Origin: Phlebotomus papatasi
Taxonomy: Eukaryota > Arthropoda > Insecta > Diptera > Psychodidae
Assembly: GCF_024763615.1 (NCBI RefSeq)
Contig: NC_077222.1
Location: 56,606,001 to 56,670,000 of the forward strand
Reading direction: 5' to 3'
Length of the DNA stretch: 64,000 nucleotides
Positions 1-10,169 of the stretch are shown in pieces. The notes under the pieces were generated by a model. That model saw only the letters and a list, made by a program, of their open reading frames with translations, ran no database searches and was not told the DNA's origin. Within the stretch, counting starts at the first letter, position 1. Each line of letters begins with the position of its first letter. Both the position numbers and the translations under genes were made by a program.

Positions 1-905
1 TTGAAATATTCTCAAAATCGATGGATTACTTTCTCCGTGAGTCCAAAAAACGTTATATTTCTTCTGAGATTGAAACCTATTTAAAAATTTTCACTATTAA
101 TTACCATTCCCCCGAGTCGAGCGGGTATATTATTGCGGAAATTCCTGTACTCGAGATATTAACTCAACTATACAGAAAAGAAGATTATAGTGTTTTTACC
201 GCTTTCTTTTTCTTTAATTTTAATGATTGTATTTAAGAAGGTGTTAAAGAGTAGTAAAATAAGTTTATATACACATATAAATATAACCATCTTCTCATAT
301 TATTGTAATTTTGGAGAAAATTATGTGCAAATTTTTAAATTTTCTGTAGTGGAATGAGCTTCATTCAGGGTTAGACTATTTGGCAAGGAATTGAATTCAC
401 ATAATTTACATCGGCAGTAACTTGGCTCTGCAGGAGGAATAAAATTAAAATATTATTTCGCTGTTATCACACTTTCCTAATAAACTTTTATTGCAATACA
501 CTTTAATTGACGCTAATGAGCGGTTAAATTTGTGATTTGTGTCTTTGAATGCTTTGAATCACTTAATATTTAGAGTTCGATCAATTATTTGATAAGAAGG
601 TAGACCTAAACCCTCAAAAATTGGTTTGATTTGACTTTTGAGAATCACATTTTTCGCATTAGTCAATTTTAATCAAATTTTACGGGTCATGAATATCATT
701 TTATGAATAAGAAAGATCAAATTTCAAATATACAGATCACACATTTGAACGCTCATAATGACAATTAAACCTTTAACGACGAGACATTTTTTACAGACTG
801 AAAATCAACAATAAAAATTGAACTGAGAAACATAATCAATGATAAGTCTTATATCTAACTTTGGAAAGTGCAACAGAGTCTGATTCGGTGTATTTTGTGC
901 TTCTA
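1..905. other. AT-rich stretch, no gene seen
   Basis: A 71-codon open frame at 21-236 has no recognisable motif, no obvious splice sites and AT-biased composition, so I do not call it. No inverted repeat or tandem array stands out. Most likely intergenic or intronic DNA. Confidence 0.5.
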
Positions 906-1157
906 CACAGAGAGAAATGCGAAAAAGTTAAAATAACATTCGGGAAATGTTAATTTTACCCTGTTGTATTGATCCAAAATCGGTGTAAATATTACCATTT
1001 GTAGGTGTATTAGGTGTTAAAGTTACCCTTTTTCATGTTAATTTTACCCCTAAGAAGGTGTAAAATTAACATTTAAAATATTGATATATTTTTACACCTA
1101 AAAAACGTTAAAGTTCTGAGGAAAAAAAGTTAATCGCGCCCTCTTTTTTTCTCAGTG
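906..1157 (+). mobile_element. MITE with EnSpm-like ends, copy 1
   Basis: The left end reads CACAGAGAGAAAT and the right end reads TTTTTCTCAGTG, an imperfect terminal inverted repeat close to the CACTGAGGGAAAT / ATTTCTCTCAGTG ends of the large transposon at 40345-49996. The interior carries repeated GGTGTAAA / GGTGTTAA and their complements, similar to the subterminal motifs of that transposon. There is no coding capacity. TA lies on both sides, but a clear 3-bp duplication is not seen. A second, inverted copy is at 34198-34456. Inference: a non-autonomous EnSpm-like element. Confidence 0.6.
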
Positions 1158-1824
1158 TATGAACGATACGGACACAAATAGTCCAAAAATTTAAGTAAAT
1201 TTTCTGACAATACTAATGAATAATATTTTTCGCTTTAATGAAAAATATTACGTATGAGTATTGCAGTTTTTATTGCCAAAAGGGTTTTACATAAAAATAA
1301 TTGGAAGTATAAAAAATAAATCAAATCAATTATGAATTTGAGAATTTAAAAATTCGCCATTTTTGAGCTTAAATATTTACTACATAGCAAATAGCTACAG
1401 ACTTGTAAAAAAATATTCTAGATTCATTCAACCTTCTACTTTACAATTATGTAGAGATATAAGAAAAAAATAACTTTAGGTAGTCAGGAAAAATTATTTT
1501 CTTTATGGGACACCGGTGTTCCAATCGTCCTTAAAGGGTTAAGTAAATCACATAAAAATTTTAATGAGAAAGTGTAATACCAGGGTATGGATAGAGCATA
1601 ACTTAATGTAAGACTGTAATTTTGTAAATACCATTAGAGACTTCCTAAATGTAAATAGGGATTTAATTATTATTAAATTTTAAGTTTTATGTAGAAAATA
1701 AATTTTAATGTGTATATAAGTATGCATCAAAATAAAATGCGCACAATTCTGAAGCGATTTTATGAAGGAACTAAAATCGTATGCAGTTTTTCGTCCTACA
1801 ACATTATGTCTAAAGTCACTCAAT
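1158..1824. other. AT-rich stretch, nothing recognised
   Basis: Short open frames only. No repeat structure or RNA gene visible. Confidence 0.45.
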
Positions 1825-1974
1825 ATATGTCGTCGGTTGCGTCTACCTCTGTCGTATCTGCATTTCTTTTATGTCAGCATTTCACGCAAGAGGGGATGTC
1901 TGTATTATAGCTTACACCAAATGCAGATACAAAACAAATGTAGATACGACAGAGGCAGACGCAACAGACGATAT
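1825..1974. mobile_element. 150-bp MITE with long inverted ends
   Basis: About 43 bases at 1825-1868 match the reverse complement of 1931-1974 with a few mismatches. The shared core is CTCTGTCGTATCT. The centre is a short unpaired spacer. The overlapping short open frames are by-products of the inverted repeat. The GTCGTATCT motif recurs at 8561-8569 and, inverted, near 8800 and 13812, suggesting a local family. Confidence 0.6.
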
Positions 1975-3730
1975 CTTGGTTTTCTATTTCGACAAATCTA
2001 CGGACATTTCCGATGTGTTATTTGATTTATAAAGTAAATTCAGTGGGATATATTTTTACTTGAGTATCATAAGAGCTAATTATAAAAAAAAATCTCAGTT
2101 AAATTGGCAATTCAGAATGCATATTGACAAAATTTTAGGATAAAAAAAAATCTGCAATGCGCTAAATCAGATTACATATTTCCTATATGGTATGATTTAA
2201 TTGGAAAAATTCCTGCTCATCAGAAATGTCTGTGTTGTGTTGAGGTGTATAGCTCTGCAATGAAATGATTGCGACAGCAATTTTAGCGACCTTGGGGGAA
2301 GATTAAAATGTGCCGCAGAGTATAAAAGAGCCTAGTTTGTATCAATTTAGGAGGACTCCCACCAACAACCGCGTTGGAAGATTAAAGCAATGGGCTGTTT
2401 TTGGGTGAAACACGAAACCCAAAGCATCGGTGCGCACGTTTATTTTCCCCAGCTCTTCTTAGTAAAACTTTCGCCATGTATATACCTTCAAATGTGGAGG
2501 CAGTTATTTTCTCATGGGGGCGGATGTAAATAGAGGAGATGAATTGGGGTATATGGCAATTATTTTATATTACTAAATCCCCTTTCATTTGTACAACCTG
2601 ACACTGTTTTAGTGTAGCAAGCACCTCATCTCTCTGCTGTTGAAAGTTTTCATTTTCATTTGATATCGTGTGACTACTACTTCCACTTCCGATATCGAGT
2701 TAATTCCTCTTTGCCGCATTGTTATGTGCATCTCTCTTCAGTTTTTGCCAGCGACACAATTTACAGCCAATTACTCTATGTGGCATTCACAATTTCTCTG
2801 GCGAAATAGAATTGAAGATTTCAAATTGAATTATTAATGTTGTCTGGGGACGAATGAAAGTGCGAACTTGGGATAAGAGTTAGGATTGCAGTTGTAAATT
2901 GGAAATGTTATTATGGTGAATGGAGAAGAATTCTAATTCTTCAGGGAATGTGTTAGAAAGTCATAAGATCTTCAGCGTAGATTAGCCATGGCCGAGAAAT
3001 TGGATATTTCCAGTTAGACATCTCTCAGAGATTAATCACATTGTCGAGTGACGGGAATATTGTGAAAATATTAAACAATAAATCATGGTTGGGAAGTCAC
3101 AAGTGGAAATTTCACCCTTTCACCCTCTTCCTCCCTCTGTGGAAATCACACAAGTCTAATAAATCGTCATTTTTCTCGTTCACATTGTTCACTCAGGGGA
3201 ATATCCTGTTTGTCCTTTTTCCTTCAAGTTCCAGACGTTATCCAGCAAAATCCTACGGGAAGTGACTGGTGGAGAATATGTTTCGGTGTATATCAATCTT
3301 TAACAATGCGAATGGTGTTCGATTTAAGGTGTAGAGAGAGATAAGGAAGTTCCTGCTGGAAGGGTTTCCGCCACCTATATGATTACAAATCGTGATAGCT
3401 CACACACCTCCTGAAATTTTCCATTTTTATTAAACATAGAGTTGAATCAGTTATAGAAAATATACTTAAAAAATTATATTTACATTTTTTTTTAAGATTT
3501 TGATTCTATTGATCGTTGAATTGATGTTAATTGTGAAAAATATGCATAAATTTTTTTTTTAGAATATGAAAAGTAACTGGCAGTCAACAGACCGATCACT
3601 TACTTAGACCCTTCTTGATTTTTTTCGTTTTATTTTTCTAAAACGTTTCGAGGATTGCGTGTCCTCTTCATGAGGTCTACAAAGTTATAAAGAACAATTT
3701 TAGAATTTTTAATATGATCTGAATAGATTT
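1975..3730. other. Non-coding stretch with a GC-richer island
   Basis: No supported gene. The part at about 2640-3330 is less AT-rich than its surroundings and lacks repeats, which could reflect conserved non-coding DNA, but no specific site is identified. Confidence 0.35.
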
Positions 3731-3868
3731 CACATAACTTTTTTTTTTGTAAACATATTTTAAAAATTTTCTATTAGAGGAGCGAGATGACTAGTTCTCT
3801 GTTTCATTCGCTCTCATTGAAATGTCAAAAACATATTTACAAAACAATATTTATTGTGAGTTGGACAT
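3731..3868. mobile_element. MITE family B, copy 1 (degenerate left end)
   Basis: Homologous to copies at 24289-24432, 24455-24598 and 43845-43966. It shares the TGTAAACAT arm, the central GAGCGAGATGACTAG segment and the right arm CAAAACAATATTTATTGTG followed by a GTTGGACAT variant of the usual GTTGGGCAT end. The left terminus has lost the usual TGCCCAACGCACAAT start. Non-coding. Confidence 0.65.
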
Positions 3869-4234
3869 TAAGTTGTTTCTCATTTCAAAAATTTGTGTTT
3901 ATTTGTTGAGCTTTTATAATATCTTTTACAGTAAGTAGATTTAGTTCTCTGTATAATTGTGTACTGCTAGTGAATCTGTTATATTTAAATGGTACTCTTA
4001 TTATTTTATTTTGAGACCTTCTTAATTTATTTTTAATGTTTTTATTAGTACTACCCCAAATTTCTGCACCATAACTTATAATAAGTATAGGGATGAATTA
4101 TTCGCCTAGGTAATCTCTAAAATATATCCAAAAATTAAAGAAATTGCAAGACACGTTTTTGATCAATCCCAAAAAAATGGTTCTGGAGAGGGAAGTTAGG
4201 GGTAAAAGAACAACAAGAGGTATGTTAACAATCC

Positions 4235-4550
4235 TACACACAGAAAAATTTTGACTCTAAATTTAAGCATATATAAGATCCTGGGAACTTAAATTGGACG
4301 TGAATCCCCGAGGCGTTTAAGTTTAGAAGCTCTGAGCGAAAGAAATGAGCTAGAATCCCTAGCTCTTTCCAATTAAGAGATCGGGAACTTAAGTTCAGCA
4401 TTAACTGGAAAATGAAACATGTCTACAGATTTGCAACTAAAACTAAATGATCAAAGGATTTAGAATTAGGGCATTGGCATTCGTTGGATGGGATTTGAAA
4501 TTAAATTCCTGGGTGTTTCTATTTAAGAATTTTCGATTTTTCTGCGTGCA
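4235..4550. mobile_element. MITE-like element, TIR CACACAGAAAAAT
   Basis: The left end CACACAGAAAAATTTTGA and the right end ATTTTTCTGCGTGC are imperfect inverted repeats. The TCTAAATTTAAG segment at the left has a counterpart CTATTTAAGAATTTT at the right. About 316 bases, non-coding. No target duplication identified. Confidence 0.45.
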
Positions 4551-5855
4551 GTTTCGATTATGGTGAAGTTGGGTCTCTCGAAGGTCCCAAGTTTTTATCT
4601 CAAATCATTTGGCTTCTAGACGAATCAGCACAGACAAAAAACGTCACGTTAAAACACTCGAAACTTAAAGTTACTCGTTCTGTTGAGTTCGAGCAGTTAA
4701 TAATTATATTTTCGAAAATCCATTTCCATTGATTATTTCGGTTAAATACTTAATCAATTTCATTTTCTTACTATATTTTACATTATTATACTAATCTTTT
4801 TATAATTCTTGTTTTACCGGCAAAGTCCTTTTTTATTTACTATAATTTTTAAAAAGTTAATCAAGTTGTAAAATGTCCATAATTCTAAAATTTAATTATT
4901 TTTGTTATGTTTTTTTATATCTTTATTTTAAAATATATTTTAATTTTTAATTTCTTATTTAAATGAATGCATCTCTGGGTAGAACCTGCCCAAAAGCTGA
5001 ATGAGAAACATAGACCGTTGGAAATTTATAGTATCTTTTATCACAATTCTTTCATCTCTTCTTACGACACGAATTACCACTCACGCTGGATTCTCCAAAA
5101 CTTTGGGTTTTCTTTCATCTATCTATAAACCAAGAGGGGTCTTAGGAACAGAGTGGGCGTAATAATAGTAAAGTAAGCAAATTTACTTTTCACTTTGCCT
5201 AATGAGAAAATCACCTGAAACTTCTCAGTGAGGGTTAAGGGTGGTTTTTAGGAATTTGTTGAGCAATATTTCAAGGTGGCATAAGTTGTGAGCTCCGGAG
5301 ATGGCCGCAATGCTTTCTCACACATGCTGCCGAGGGTGTCTGACCTATCGGGCATGGCATCAGGTAGTAACCATGGGGCCAATCTGTTTGCTTACAATTT
5401 ATAATGAATTTTCACATTTCCTTCGAGCTACGCGGGCGTTTTTTTTTAACGGGAGACCAGAGTTGCGTGACTGGCTGTAACACCATTTTCCCGCTCCCTT
5501 GCTATAGACCCGTCGTTATTAGGTCGATGCTGTCGACCGTTCGCAGGGAGTGTGTCCGTCGAGGGGATGAAACACTTCAGCGAGCACTCTGCCAAAGGGG
5601 TGGGTGGCGTTTGAAAAAAAAAAACTAATGATTTTTTTCCGAAGCCACAACACATTCTTTCGCCCTAATGAACTTCAGGCTAATTACTATTAATTACGAG
5701 CTGAAGATAATTCATCGGATTTTTTTTTTAAAAATATGTTTGGTAATTTTTGCAAATATTAATCAATAGTAATTTTACAAGGCAATTGTGTATAATAATT
5801 GTAATCATTAACACATACTTAATTTACAATTTTATTTCTTAATGATAACCACTTT
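4551..5855. other. Non-coding stretch with GC-richer part
   Basis: 4551-5100 is AT-rich without visible features. About 5130-5650 is more GC-rich. The short open frames there (5404-5628 plus strand; 5446-5655 minus strand) overlap on opposite strands and look like chance. No motif assigned. Confidence 0.35.
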
Positions 5856-7679
5856 CTATCGTACTCCGATATCTTCAGCCTCTTGGATGGTATCTGGGAG
5901 AGTTGTCTTATGAGTTTCAGGCGCGAAAAGTATCAGAATTCCTGCAGGAAGTGCTACAGAAGCGAATAATATCATTAGGAAGTGATTCTATATACTTTCC
6001 CTAAAGTAAAGAAAATTTAATGGTTGTTAAAAAAAAAACAATAGAAGAAAAAGACTTCATGATCCTTCTTATCAGTAATACTGTGTAGGGTGCAAATATT
6101 GGTCCTATCCTTCCTACCATGTTACAAATTGACATTAGAGTATGCCTAAGTTCTGTTGGAAAGAGTTCAGTCGTGTACACGTAGATTGTAACATAAGACA
6201 TTGATGAAAGGGATTTGCCAATAAGAAATACTACTAGTTGTACAGCTTCAGGTGCATTTGATAGAAAAATGTAACTTATACAACAAAAACTGCTAAGTAT
6301 TAGACTAATTGAGATAATGTTACGTCTTCCAATCTTTTCCATAAAAATGCAAGAAAATGTGGATCCTGGAATTCCTGTTAAGCAGCTGAGGATGTAATTT
6401 ATGTATTTATTTCCAGCTACAGATACTGAGTTCATAGATAATCCGTTATAAACAAATCCAACGGACATCCAACAGAAGCAGCAGTTAAGTATCCTTAATA
6501 AAAGTACCCTGGACTTGAATATTGACATTAGACGATATTTCTTGGAAATTTCTTCTTTATTGTCCGGTTTATCATTGTTCTTGTTTAGATAATTTTTTTG
6601 TAGAGCTTTTCTAAGCATCGTTTAAGCTTCAGGTGTTAATTCACTCTTGTTCATCTTCACAGCTGATTCTATGATTTTAGCTGCTTCTCTAGTTCTGTTC
6701 TTGTTTTGAAGCCATCTAACGCTTTCAGGAATGAGCCAAAGATAGGATATGAATAGGAAAGAGGGGGCATAAGCGACACGTAGTAGAAGTACCCAATCTT
6801 TAGAAAACACTGCCAATACACCTAAGAGAGCCTCACCAAAAGCAAAAAAGAGTGTTATGAAGAAGGCACCAAGAAATCTTCTTTCTGGACAAAGGAGTTC
6901 CATACCTGAAGAAATAATATTATTAATATTGTAAAGGATTATAGAAGAAATCATAGAATTTTATTTTCTATTTTACCAAGAATAAATGTAGCAGTAGCAG
7001 TAGAAGCTCCCGCGCTTAGAACAGGTTCCAAAAATTCCAAAATCATAAACATTTGGTAGGATGTTGAAAAAGATCGTATTATGCCGATCAAAGCAGCAAA
7101 TGCACAGCTCAAAACTAAAATCGTTCGTCTACCAAACATATCTGATATGTAACGAGATAGTGCTAGGCCTACAACCTGTCCGACATTATTAATGCTCCCA
7201 ACCAGTGATAACTTCCATTCTTCACGGCATCCTAAATCCTATTCACTGAGGATTGTCGTTTCGTCGTCTTGATATATAAATTCTGAACAATCCTCTGCAT
7301 TATTTTGATCAAAGAGATCTGCTTGGCATTGATTCTCAACTGTTGCATTTGGTATATGCCTAAACCTGTGACACATGGCGAACTTATTCCCATCTATTGG
7401 GATGGTGAAATTTAGGAACGTTTCATGAAGTTTAGATTTGTCCATATCGCATTCAGGAATGCGACACCGATATTTAAGATCACCCGCTGTGAAAATGAAA
7501 GTGAGTGTATACATAGCAGTTATAGTTACCACAATGCATATCAGAAGAAAATTTAGCAACTGATATTTTCCAAAGGGTCCGATCTGCTGAATTAAGAGGT
7601 CCAAATCAAACTCTCTATTTCTATTAACAGACATTTTGGCACTATATTCACTACAAAATCTTGATGTGATGTTGTTCAA
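5856..7679 (-). pseudogene. SLC22-like organic cation transporter pseudogene
   Basis: A major-facilitator transporter of the SLC22 (organic cation/carnitine) type, about 560 codons when lesions are bridged, which is near the usual family length. Visible on the minus strand: an N-terminal FDLDLLIQQIGPFGKYQ block, a first membrane segment, a Cys-rich extracellular loop, the MFS signature SDMFGRRTI, the PESVRWL block, MEKIGRRN, the family-typical TTELFPTELRH and a final membrane segment ending FAPETHKTTLPDTIQEAE. Exons are 7679-6977, 6905-6073 and 6000-5856. The first intron (6906-6976, GT-AG) joins ILG to MELLCPERR exactly. Lesions: TAG at 7239-7241 where the family has Trp, TAA at 6622-6624, donor GT changed to AT at 6071-6072, and a +1 (or -2) shift near 5978. 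Read as a decayed host gene. Sequencing error is unlikely to explain four lesions. Confidence 0.88.
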
Positions 7680-8557
7680 TCCTGGTGAATAACTGATACC
7701 TCTTGTAAAGATAGTCGTTGGATTGGGTCAATTGTTCTCAAGAAAGATAGCAATTGTCTCGTGAAGATGATAAAAATGTTATATATTCAAGACATTATAA
7801 AACATTTTGAAAATTTTAATGAAACTTATTTTATTGATCTGAAAATTTTATGAAACTGAATAGCTTAATGTTTAATAATTCATTGAGGATTTTTTTCAAG
7901 TGGAAGTAGTTTTTTTTTAAATTTATTATCTTAAAGCTTTGGTAATAAATCTATAATTAAATATTTCAGTTGAACCCTAATATACATTTTTTACAATGTG
8001 TCTGAAGATTTCGGCAGATAAGTAAATCACTTATAATTAAAAATTTATTTCTTTGTTGATATGCTGCATAATAAAGATTATTTAGCTGAGTGTTGAGATA
8101 AAATATGACTCTATTCAGAATGGGATAATTTGAATTATAAATGGGATTATTTATGTATTTAACATTTATCGTACTTTTAGAATTATACTGTGCGATATGT
8201 ATTGGTGTAAAAAGTACCTGAGTAGAATAAATTTATAATGATTTATTATATTTAAATTGTCAGAAAATTGGGAAATCTGGTAAAATCAGAGATAAACCTA
8301 GGTCAGTTTATATTGTAGGTAATATTTTAATGTGATCCAACTCAGAATGAATTTAATTCTAATTGGACCTGAGTTTAGAGTTATTGGAGTAAATAATGAA
8401 AAAAAATTCAGCTAAATTTCTAAATAAATGCATAAAAAAAGATAAATTATCATTATTAAAAATGATCATTAGAATTGTGACGAAGTCATTATTAAAATCG
8501 ATTTTCATAGTGTCTATATCGCTCATCTTAATTGAAGTTATGTTGACGGTATAGATT
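7680..8557. other. AT-rich flank of the pseudogene
   Basis: This is the upstream side of the transporter pseudogene. No promoter motif is convincing. The 130-codon minus-strand frame at 8359-8751 has no recognisable domain and overlaps an inverted-repeat element, so it is not called. Confidence 0.4.
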
Positions 8558-8810
8558 GTTGTCGTATCTGTTATTATAGCATTGTCTTTGGAACTCACTT
8601 TAATTTGCATTCGGAAATATCTTTTAATGGAAGGGGTAAAAAAGTGCCCGCAGGAAAAGCGATCGCAGCGCCATAAAGGACACAATAAAGAAAACTGAGT
8701 CTTTACTGGACTATTTAGATCCAAAGACAATGATTCTTTCTTTCGTGTCACATTTCATGCCAGAATGACATTTCTCTATTGTCGTTTGCATAATATGTAG
8801 ATACGACAAC
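8558..8810. mobile_element. Possible MITE, TIR GTTGTCGTATCT
   Basis: GTTGTCGTATCT followed by an ATTAT-containing stretch at the left is mirrored by AGATACGACAAC preceded by ATAATATGT at the right. The inverted ends resemble the GTCGTATCT core of the element at 1825-1974. The interior is non-coding. Boundaries are approximate and no target duplication was found. Confidence 0.35.
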
Positions 8811-8876
8811 GGATTTTTTCGATTTTAGGGCTTCAAGCGACGCAGTTCAAGTGTTCTGAAAAGTCGTATTTTTTAA

Positions 8877-9017
8877 AGGTGTCTACACATTGAGCACAAT
8901 TTTCGTTAAAAATTGCTTTTTTTGAAGGAAATTGGCTGCAGTGCTGTAGGCAGAAACGTCAAAATTCTGTCAAAAATGCAATTTTTGACAAAAATTGCTC
9001 CCAATGTGTAGAGGCCT
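8877..9017. mobile_element. Short MITE of the TAA-flanked family A (141 bp)
   Basis: The left terminus AGGTGTCTACACATTG and right terminus CAATGTGTAGAGGCCT are inverted repeats flanked on both sides by TAA (8874-8876 and 9018-9020), a 3-bp target duplication. The interior contains AAAAATTGC and its inverse around a short centre. The ends match those of the 2.4-kb palindrome at 20746-23174, so this looks like a deletion derivative or short member of the same family. Confidence 0.8.
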
Positions 9018-9067
9018 TAAGACATTTCAATTGTGTCATAAACCTGGAAGTTCAATTAAATATTGCC

Positions 9068-9293
9068 CTAGACACATTTGCAACTTAAGCCGAGAGATAG
9101 CTTAACGTAATTATTAACAAAATAATGATCAGATTTCAGATTACATTTTCATCAGTTTCTAACTAATCCGTCTCTCGGCTTAAACTGAGAAACGGCCTTA
9201 TTAGTGGGAATTTGATAGGAATTTAATCAATTAATTATTTTGATTTTAATTACATTACGCCGATTCTCGGCTTACGTCGTAAATGTGTCTATG
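9068..9293. mobile_element. MITE, TIR TAGACACATTT...AAGCCGAGA
   Basis: The left arm (TAGACACATTTGCAACTTAA then GCCGAGA) and the right arm (TCTCGGCTTACGTCGTAAAT then GTGTCTA) are about 28-bp imperfect inverted repeats. An additional CTCTCGGCTTAAACTGAGAA segment lies in the middle. Non-coding, 226 bases. Confidence 0.65.
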
Positions 9294-10095
9294 ACATAGG
9301 ATAGAATATATAATTGCAAATTTCGTGAACTTTCACGTCATGAATCTTCGCTTTAGTCGAATTTTGAAGAAATAGCAATAATTTCAAAATTACTTAACAA
9401 ATGTAAAGGTCTAAGGAACTATAAAAAATGGATATTTGTGCACAAGAATTTGTTTCCAGTATTAACTAACAGTCTTCCGAAATAATTGAGAAAGTGCATT
9501 GATACTAAGAGTAGAATCATAGAGTAGTATTTTGTTGATTCACACAGATTTATAAATCATTTTATAAAAATATTAATTACTAATTTTCTGTAAGTCAAAT
9601 TTTCGTGTGAGTTTATGAGTTATTGAGGAAAGTCGGATTTTTGGTTAAGACTCCAATAGTGCGGTTCAATAAATGAGACTATTAGTGATAAATTTTCCCT
9701 AAAAGTTCGATGAGAAAATTGGTTATGAACTAACGCAATACATGCTGCAAAATATACTTGCTGCTGTATTGCAGTTAAAATGCACATAGAAAAATTTGTA
9801 CAAACATTTATCACACCGAGGGCTTCATAGATTTAAAAAGTGTTTTTTGTAATAAGCTTTACGCGATGTTCAAATATTATTTTTAGGTAGTGTTTCAATC
9901 CATTCAGCTTAAATTAATTTATGATTATAATCAGTTCAATTACCTTATCTTGCAACTAGGTGATTGATAGCATGATCTTTTGCATCAATTCTAAAAAAAT
10001 ATCACTAACATTCAAAATATTAAATGAACTATTTATTGCTGCTGTTTGATAAGATCTTAATTTCTTGATAAGAGATTATGGCAAAAATTGAGTGT
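9294..10095. other. AT-rich stretch, nothing recognised
   Basis: A 64-codon minus-strand open frame (9620-9814) has no motif and is not called. No repeats found. Confidence 0.4.
10083..10087 (-). terminator. Pol III T-run terminator of tRNA-Thr
   Basis: Five consecutive T on the minus strand, nine bases past the tRNA 3' end, fit the usual Pol III stop signal. Confidence 0.7.
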
Positions 10096-10169
10096 AGGCT
10101 CCGGCGAGATTCGAACTCACGATCTCCTGTTTACTAGACAGGCGCTTTAACCAACTAAGCCACGGCGCC
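10096..10169 (-). tRNA. tRNA-Thr (anticodon AGT)
   Basis: The minus strand folds as a canonical cloverleaf: acceptor GGCGCCG with CGGAGCC (one G-A mismatch at position 4:69), D arm GCTT/AAGC, anticodon stem CCTGT/ACAGG with loop CTAGTAA giving anticodon AGT, T arm GTGAG/CTCGC with loop TTCGAAT, and discriminator T. The internal boxes GGCTTAGTTGG and GTTCGAAT match Pol III A and B boxes. A run of five T on the minus strand (plus-strand 10083-10087) lies just downstream as terminator. No intron, no encoded CCA. It reads ACU and, with inosine, other ACN threonine codons. Confidence 0.93.

Noticed and set aside
7239..7241. Programmed stop readthrough in the SLC22-like gene
   Set aside because: A second stop, a lost splice donor and a frameshift in the same gene make decay a simpler account.
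8359..8751. 130-codon minus-strand ORF
   Set aside because: Overlaps a probable inverted-repeat element and lacks any domain.
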